NCBI RefSeq assembly: GCF_947488025.1
Contig: NZ_CANKYS010000002.1
Location: 372,001 to 436,000, forward strand
Source: an uncultured Nocardioides sp.
Lineage (GTDB): Bacteria; Actinomycetota; Actinomycetes; Propionibacteriales; Nocardioidaceae
DNA length: 64,000 bases
Direction: 5' to 3'
In this document: piece by piece, positions 60,344 through 64,000 of the stretch
Numbering within the stretch: position 1 is the first letter of the stretch
Layout of the letters: each line of letters starts with the position of its first letter
The notes under the pieces: model-generated
Told to the model about the DNA's origin: nothing
Database searches by the model: none
What the model saw: the letters and a program-made list of their open reading frames with translations, nothing else
Position numbers and translations under genes: made by a program

Positions 60344-61594
60344 TCAGGCCGCGGCGGTCGCTGCCTCGTCGGCGTGGGCGATCTGGGCGAGCGAGCGCCA
60401 CACCAGCGCCAGCGTGACGCCCGAGCCGGCGAAGGCGAACCACCACGGCGCGGTCAGGCCCCACTCCCGGGCGATGAGACCGCCGAGCAGCCCGCCCAGG
60501 AGCATCCCGCCCATGACGCAGACCATGTAGACCGAGCCGACGCGCCCCTGGAGCTCCTGGGGCACCGCTCGCTGGCGTACCGCCTGCGACAGCGTCCCCC
60601 ACACGAAGGCGTACGCGCCGAAGAAGAACATCAGGGGGTACGCCGCCCACGGCGAGGTCGTGAGCGCCATGGCGAGGTGGAAGAGCACCTCGGCCAGCAG
60701 GACCGCCCGCATCAGCGTGGCCAGGGGCACGAGCCGCTCCAGACGGCCGTAGGAGAACGTCGCGAGCAGGCCGCCCAGCGCAGCCGCCGAGGTGAGCAGG
60801 CCGAACCCGGCCTCCCCGATCCCGACCCGCTCGAGGGCCCACAGGACGAGCACCGACCACGGAGCCGCCCAGGTGACGTTGAAGACCACGATGATGACGG
60901 CCAGGGTGCGCACGGGCGGGTTGGCCATCAGCCAGCGCACCCCGTCGACGATGTCCTGCCGGATGTGGGTGTCCACGTCGCCGCGCACCGCGCCCGGCGG
61001 CGTGCCGATCCGCGACACGAGCACCACCCCGGCGGCGATGCAGGCGACGGTGAGCACGAACGGCCACACCATGCCCACCGAGAACAGCAGTGCCCCGACC
61101 GCCGGCCCGACCAGCTGGTTGCCGGTGATCATGCCCGCCATCAGCCGCGAGTTGGCGATGCCGAGGTCGCGCTTGTCGACCAGCATCGGCGTGAGGGTGC
61201 CCGCCGTGGCGTCGACGAACGTCTCCGCGGTGCCGAGGGCGAGCATGGCCACGATGACCAGCCCGATGTCGACCTGCCCGGTCGCGATGACGACGCACAG
61301 CCCGGCCAGCACGAGACCGCGCACCGCGTTGGCGGTCATCATGACCAGGCGCCGGTCCAGCCGGTCGGCGAGCGCGCCGGCGACGAGCCCGACGAGCAGC
61401 CACGGCACCTGGAGGGCGATCATGGCCGCCGCGACGAGCAGCGGGTCGCGGGTCTGGGAGGCGACGAGCAGCGGGCCGGCCGCGATGAGCACGCCGTCGC
61501 CGAGGTTGGTCACCCACGACGACCCGACGAGCCAGCGGAACCCGGTGCCGAGCCGGGAGGGGAAGACGGTCTCGACGAGGCGGGTCACAAGCAC
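60344..61594 (-). CDS. MFS transporter
   Basis: The 416-residue membrane protein has twelve hydrophobic segments in the major facilitator pattern, with the loop 2-3 motif LVAGALADRLDRRLVM (about 70-85). It is similar in type to enterobactin/EntS-like or drug exporters of the MFS_3 family. No substrate-specific motif is visible. The GTG at 61594 is used. TAGGGT is 3 bases upstream of it and 9 bases upstream of GTG 61588, so the true start may be 61588 with a leaderless mRNA. It is convergent with the methyltransferase gene, stops 6 bp apart. Confidence 0.86.
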   Translation of the reverse strand: MLVTRLVETVFPSRLGTGFRWLVGSSWVTNLGDGVLIAAGPLLVASQTRDPLLVAAAMIALQVPWLLVGLVAGALADRLDRRLVMMTANAVRGLVLAGLCVVIATGQVDIGLVIVAMLALGTAETFVDATAGTLTPMLVDKRDLGIANSRLMAGMITGNQLVGPAVGALLFSVGMVWPFVLTVACIAAGVVLVSRIGTPPGAVRGDVDTHIRQDIVDGVRWLMANPPVRTLAVIIVVFNVTWAAPWSVLVLWALERVGIGEAGFGLLTSAAALGGLLATFSYGRLERLVPLATLMRAVLLAEVLFHLAMALTTSPWAAYPLMFFFGAYAFVWGTLSQAVRQRAVPQELQGRVGSVYMVCVMGGMLLGGLLGGLIAREWGLTAPWWFAFAGSGVTLALVWRSLAQIAHADEAATAAA

Positions 61595-61597
61595 GTG

Positions 61598-61603
61598 ACC
61601 CTA
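61598..61603 (-). promoter_or_regulatory. Leaderless-type -10 box near the MFS gene start (TAGGGT)
   Basis: TAGGGT lies 3 bases from GTG 61594 and 9 bases from GTG 61588. Confidence 0.4.
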
Positions 61604-61647
61604 CGTGCGCGGCCGCCCCACTGCACCGCGATGTCGAGGGGGCGGGG

Positions 61648-61842
61648 TCAGACGGGCTGGAGGTCCTCGACGAGGAGCTCCGCCTCACGGGCGGCGGTCG
61701 CCAGGCGGTCGTTGTCGGCCTGGAGGCGCAGCACGAGCGCCTCGAGGTCGACGACTCGACGCCGGAGTCGGCGGTTCTCGACGGCGAGTGCCGTCGTGGT
61801 CCGCGCATCGCTGTTCAGATGACCCAACAGCGCCTTGGCCAT
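61648..61842 (-). CDS. Small coiled-coil protein
   Basis: The 64-residue protein is one long heptad-repeat helix (VENRRLRRRVVDLEALVLRLQADNDRLATAAREAELLVEDL). It has no membrane segment and no known domain. ATG 61842 has AAAGG about 6 bases upstream. Its leader contains a GGCCGG-UUCG-CCGGCC hairpin 30 bases before the start (61872-61887). It lies downstream of mutM but probably has its own promoter. A structural or DNA-associated role is only a guess. Confidence 0.65.
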   Translation of the reverse strand: MAKALLGHLNSDARTTTALAVENRRLRRRVVDLEALVLRLQADNDRLATAAREAELLVEDLQPV

Positions 61843-61871
61843 GGGGAACCTTTCGACAAGGACGGATCGAC

Positions 61872-61887
61872 GGGCCGGCGAACCGGC
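61872..61887 (-). promoter_or_regulatory. UUCG-tetraloop hairpin in the leader of the small coiled-coil gene
   Basis: GGCCGG and CCGGCC arms close a TTCG loop (minus strand). A TTGACC -35-like element lies about 30 bases upstream, just after the mutM stop. Confidence 0.35.
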
Positions 61888-61935
61888 CGTCTACAAGAGT
61901 CCCACCGCTCCGGCGGCGGGTCAATGCGACCGTGC

Positions 61936-62817
61936 TCAGCGCGCGCGGGGCGGGCGCTGGCAGCGCGGGCAGAAGAACGACGACCGGTTCATGAAGGCCA
62001 CCCGGCGGATCGGCGTGCCGCAGCGGCGGCACGGCTCCCCCTCCTGGCCGTAGGCGTCGAGCGACCGGTCGAAGTAGCCGGACTCGCCGTTGACGTTGAC
62101 GTAGAGGGCGTCGAAGGAGGTGCCGCCCTGGGCGAGCGCCTCGCCCATCACGTCGCGGACGTGGCCGAGCAGGCCGCGCAGCACCGGGCCGGTGAGCCGG
62201 TCGCCCGGCCGCTCGCCGTGCAGGCGCGCGCGCCACAGCGCCTCGTCGGCGTAGATGTTGCCGACCCCGGAGACCAGGCCCTGGTCGAGCAGGAGCCGCT
62301 TGACGGCGGACGTACGTCGTCGCGCGCGGCGTACGAACTCGTCGTCGTCGAACGCGGGGTCGATCGGGTCGCGGGCGATGTGCACGATCTCGGTCGGCAG
62401 CTCCGCGCCACCTGCCGAGACGACGAGGCCGCCGAACATGCGCTGGTCGACGAAGCGCATCTCGATGCGGCCGCCGCGTCGTCCTGAGCCCGTCGAAGGG
62501 TCGGCCGTGACGAGCGCGAAGCGCACCCGCAGGTGGCGTTCGTCGGGGGCACCGGGCTCGTGGAGGAGCATCTGCCCGCTCATGCCGAGGTGGCCCAGGA
62601 GCGCGTCGCCACTGGCGAGCGCGAGCCAGAAGTACTTGCCGCGGCGGCGCACGGCGACGATGCGCTGCCCGACCAGGGCGGCGGCGAAGCCGGTGGACCC
62701 GCGGTGGTCGCGACGGACGGGCCGGGGGTGGAGCACCTCGACGGCCTCGATGGTGGCGCCGACGACGTGGCGCTCGAGGCCGGCGCGGACGACCTCGACC
62801 TCGGGGAGCTCGGGCAC
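61936..62817 (-). CDS. mutM: Formamidopyrimidine-DNA glycosylase MutM (Fpg)
   Basis: MutM removes 8-oxoguanine and cuts the abasic site by beta,delta-elimination. The 293-residue protein starts [14 protein letters not shown], so P2 and E3 form the catalytic N-terminus. The helix-two-turn-helix region is [14 protein letters not shown], and the C-terminal zinc finger is [12 protein letters not shown] and SFFCPRCQ. An insertion of about 12 residues, [12 protein letters not shown], interrupts the beta region near residue 107. It is encoded by a dispersed-repeat-like DNA sequence. The GTG start follows the rnc stop by 3 bases. Confidence 0.95.
   Translation of the reverse strand: MPELPEVEVVRAGLERHVVGATIEAVEVLHPRPVRRDHRGSTGFAAALVGQRIVAVRRRGKYFWLALASGDALLGHLGMSGQMLLHEPGAPDERHLRVRFALVTADPSTGSGRRGGRIEMRFVDQRMFGGLVVSAGGAELPTEIVHIARDPIDPAFDDDEFVRRARRRTSAVKRLLLDQGLVSGVGNIYADEALWRARLHGERPGDRLTGPVLRGLLGHVRDVMGEALAQGGTSFDALYVNVNGESGYFDRSLDAYGQEGEPCRRCGTPIRRVAFMNRSSFFCPRCQRPPRAR
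62483..62499 (-). repeat. Dispersed short repeat (TTCGACGGGCTCAGG type) inside mutM
   Basis: The minus strand reads CCTTCGACGGGCTCAGG, which matches a short palindromic-type element spread through many high-GC bacterial genomes. It gives the peptide PSTGSG in mutM. I saw no other copy in this window. Confidence 0.65.
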
Positions 62818-62820
62818 GGC

Positions 62821-63570
62821 TCAGGCGTCGGAGCCGGTGACGGCCTGCGTCACGGCCGGAGTGACCTCCGGCGCGGGCCGCCCGTCGGCGTGCGCGGCCT
62901 CGATCTCACGGTAGGCGGTCTCGGCGGCGCCCTGCTCGGCCTCCTTCTTGGAGCGGCCGTTGCCGTTGCCGAGGACCTGCTCGCCGACGCGGACCCGCGC
63001 GACGAAGGTCTTCATGTGGTCGGGGCCGTCGTCCTCGATGAGGTACTCCGGCACGCCGAGCCCGAGGTCGGCGGAGAGCTCCTGCAGGGAGGTCTTCCAG
63101 TCGAGGCCGGCGCCCATGGACGCCGCAGCCTCCATCACCGGGTCGAAGAGCAGGTGGATGACCTTGGCCGCCTCGTCGATGCCACCGCTGAGGTGGATCG
63201 CACCGATCACCGCCTCGACGGTGTCGGAGAGGATGGAGGCCTTGTCGCGTCCGCCGGTGGTCTCCTCGCCGCGACCGAGCTTGATGTGCTGGCCGAGACC
63301 CATCTGCCGGGCCACGTCCGCGAGGGCGCGGGCGTTGACGACCGCCGCCCGCAGCTTGGCCAGCCGGCCCTCGCTGAAGTCGGGGTGGGCGCGGTAGAGC
63401 GTCTCGGTCACCACGACCCCGAGCACGGAGTCCCCGAGGAACTCCAGGCGCTCGTTGGTCGGGATCTGCCCGTTCTCGTAGGCGAACGAGCGGTGCGTCA
63501 GGGCACGCTGCAGCAGCTCGGGATCCAGGACCGGATCACCGAGCGCTGCGCGGAGCTCGTCGGTGGTCAG
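62821..63570 (-). CDS. rnc: Ribonuclease III (start codon apparently CTG)
   Basis: RNase III cuts double-stranded RNA in rRNA precursors and structured mRNAs. Reading from 63570, the frame gives [19 protein letters not shown] and the full signature [13 protein letters not shown] with catalytic acids, then the second site [12 protein letters not shown]. The dsRBD follows (about 160-230) with [13 protein letters not shown] and [13 protein letters not shown]. No ATG, GTG or TTG occurs in frame upstream of GTG 63426, which would remove the signature. CTG 63570, ten bases after the rpmF stop codon begins (7 intervening bases), is the most fitting start. A missing base near the start is the alternative. 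Confidence 0.88.
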   Translation of the reverse strand: MTTDELRAALGDPVLDPELLQRALTHRSFAYENGQIPTNERLEFLGDSVLGVVVTETLYRAHPDFSEGRLAKLRAAVVNARALADVARQMGLGQHIKLGRGEETTGGRDKASILSDTVEAVIGAIHLSGGIDEAAKVIHLLFDPVMEAAASMGAGLDWKTSLQELSADLGLGVPEYLIEDDGPDHMKTFVARVRVGEQVLGNGNGRSKKEAEQGAAETAYREIEAAHADGRPAPEVTPAVTQAVTGSDA

Positions 63571-63577
63571 AGGACGA

Positions 63578-63763
63578 TCAGAGAACTTGGCGACGGTCGG
63601 CCTTGGCGCCGTACTGGCCGCACTGGCCGCACGCGCGGTGCGGGAGGTGCTTGGAGCCGCAGGCGGGGTTGGCGCACGTCACGAGGGTCGGCGCGACGGC
63701 CTTCCACTGCGAACGGCGGTGGCGCGTGTTGCTGCGCGACATCTTCCGCTTCGGAACAGCCAT
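63578..63763 (-). CDS. rpmF: 50S ribosomal protein L32 (zinc-binding form)
   Basis: The 61-residue protein has the L32 start [20 protein letters not shown] and four cysteines (CANPACG and CGQCG) that bind zinc. It is therefore the C+ form, whose expression in mycobacteria is tied to zinc supply. It lies between DUF177 and rnc, a conserved order in actinobacteria. ATG 63763 has a GGAG-type site upstream. Confidence 0.96.
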   Translation of the reverse strand: MAVPKRKMSRSNTRHRRSQWKAVAPTLVTCANPACGSKHLPHRACGQCGQYGAKADRRQVL

Positions 63764-63822
63764 GGTGGTCTCCTACTAACGTGTGGCTTGCTTGCTTCTC
63801 CGCCCGGGGATTTCCGGTGGAG

Positions 63823-64000
63823 TCAGTCCTGGGGGTCGTGCTGGATCTGCTGCAGCCCTGCCCAGCGCGGGTCGATCGGCGCGTCGTGCGCATGGTCCGG
63901 GTCGTCCGCGAGTCGCGCACCGCACTCGGTGCACAATCCCGGGCAATCGTCCATGCACAGCGGCTGGAACGGTAGTGCGAGCACCACCGCGTCCCGCAGC
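63823..64000 (-). CDS. DUF177 (YceD)-family protein, N-terminus outside the window
   Basis: The visible 59 codons are the C-terminal end of a YceD-like protein: LALPFQPLCMDDCPGLCTECG with four cysteines that could bind zinc, and a tail DPRWAGLQQIQ. YceD is linked to 23S rRNA and large-subunit maturation and precedes rpmF in most bacteria. The gene continues beyond the right edge. Confidence 0.88.
   Translation of the reverse strand, partial: LRDAVVLALPFQPLCMDDCPGLCTECGARLADDPDHAHDAPIDPRWAGLQQIQHDPQD

Overview
The window is a 64 kb piece of a very GC-rich actinobacterial chromosome. The gene content and order fit the Nocardioides / Propionibacteriales group: rpsB-tsf / pyrH-frr-cdsA, yraN-yifB-dprA-xerC, rpsP-khpA / rimM-trmD-rplS-lepB-rnhB-DUF2469, smc-ftsY-amt-glnK-glnD-ffh, and DUF177-rpmF-rnc-mutM. 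Codon third positions are almost all G or C in real genes, and many starts are GTG or TTG. I saw no tRNA, rRNA, CRISPR array, insertion sequence or prophage.

Layout. 1-7.3 kb (minus strand): the end of an ECF-like sigma factor gene, a GNAT enzyme, the isoprenoid genes ispG and dxr flanking a site-2 protease, a remnant of an acyl-CoA synthetase N-terminus, and a secreted M1 peptidase. 7.5-13.8 kb: a RIO-type kinase, a LOG-family protein, a GT4 glycosyltransferase, rlmN, and an SDR/phosphatase pair coupled to cdsA. 13.8-18.1 kb: lipid, ribosome recycling, UMP kinase and translation factor genes. 18.5-29 kb: a secreted M23 protein, then the recombination/DNA-uptake block and the ribosome-maturation/secretion block. 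In this last block TrmD is fused to a GNAT domain. 29-39 kb is the most accessory part: a GNAT, a small helical protein, an amidohydrolase and one giant secreted modular protein of about 2,558 residues. 39-56 kb: ffh, the PII nitrogen-sensing genes (amt, glnK, glnD), two inserted surface-glycan glycosyltransferase genes, ftsY and smc, with a methyltransferase and small genes between them. 56-64 kb: a glyoxylate aminotransferase next to a glycolate-oxidase-like gene (a probable glycolate-to-glycine route), a second methyltransferase with a coiled-coil tail, an MFS transporter, and mutM-rnc-rpmF-DUF177.

How the genes work together. Many minus-strand genes are translationally coupled by ATGA, GTGA or TGATG overlaps (cdsA-SDR-phosphatase, yraN-yifB-dprA, lepB-rnhB-DUF2469, rpsP-khpA, rimM-trmD, amt-glnK, thioesterase-smc, ffh-NYN). 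Isolated genes instead tend to have a TAnnnT box 6-8 bases before the start codon and no ribosome binding site, which is the signature of leaderless mRNAs. The glycosyltransferases, the two tailed methyltransferases and the giant surface protein suggest strain-specific envelope decoration inserted between conserved housekeeping blocks.

The features I would look at first are the giant DUF4082 / dimethylformamidase-like / deacetylase-like protein with its exact 1,122-bp internal duplication, the TrmD-GNAT fusion, the rnc gene without a normal start codon, the dispersed repeat inside mutM, and the hairpin that hides the yraN ribosome binding site.
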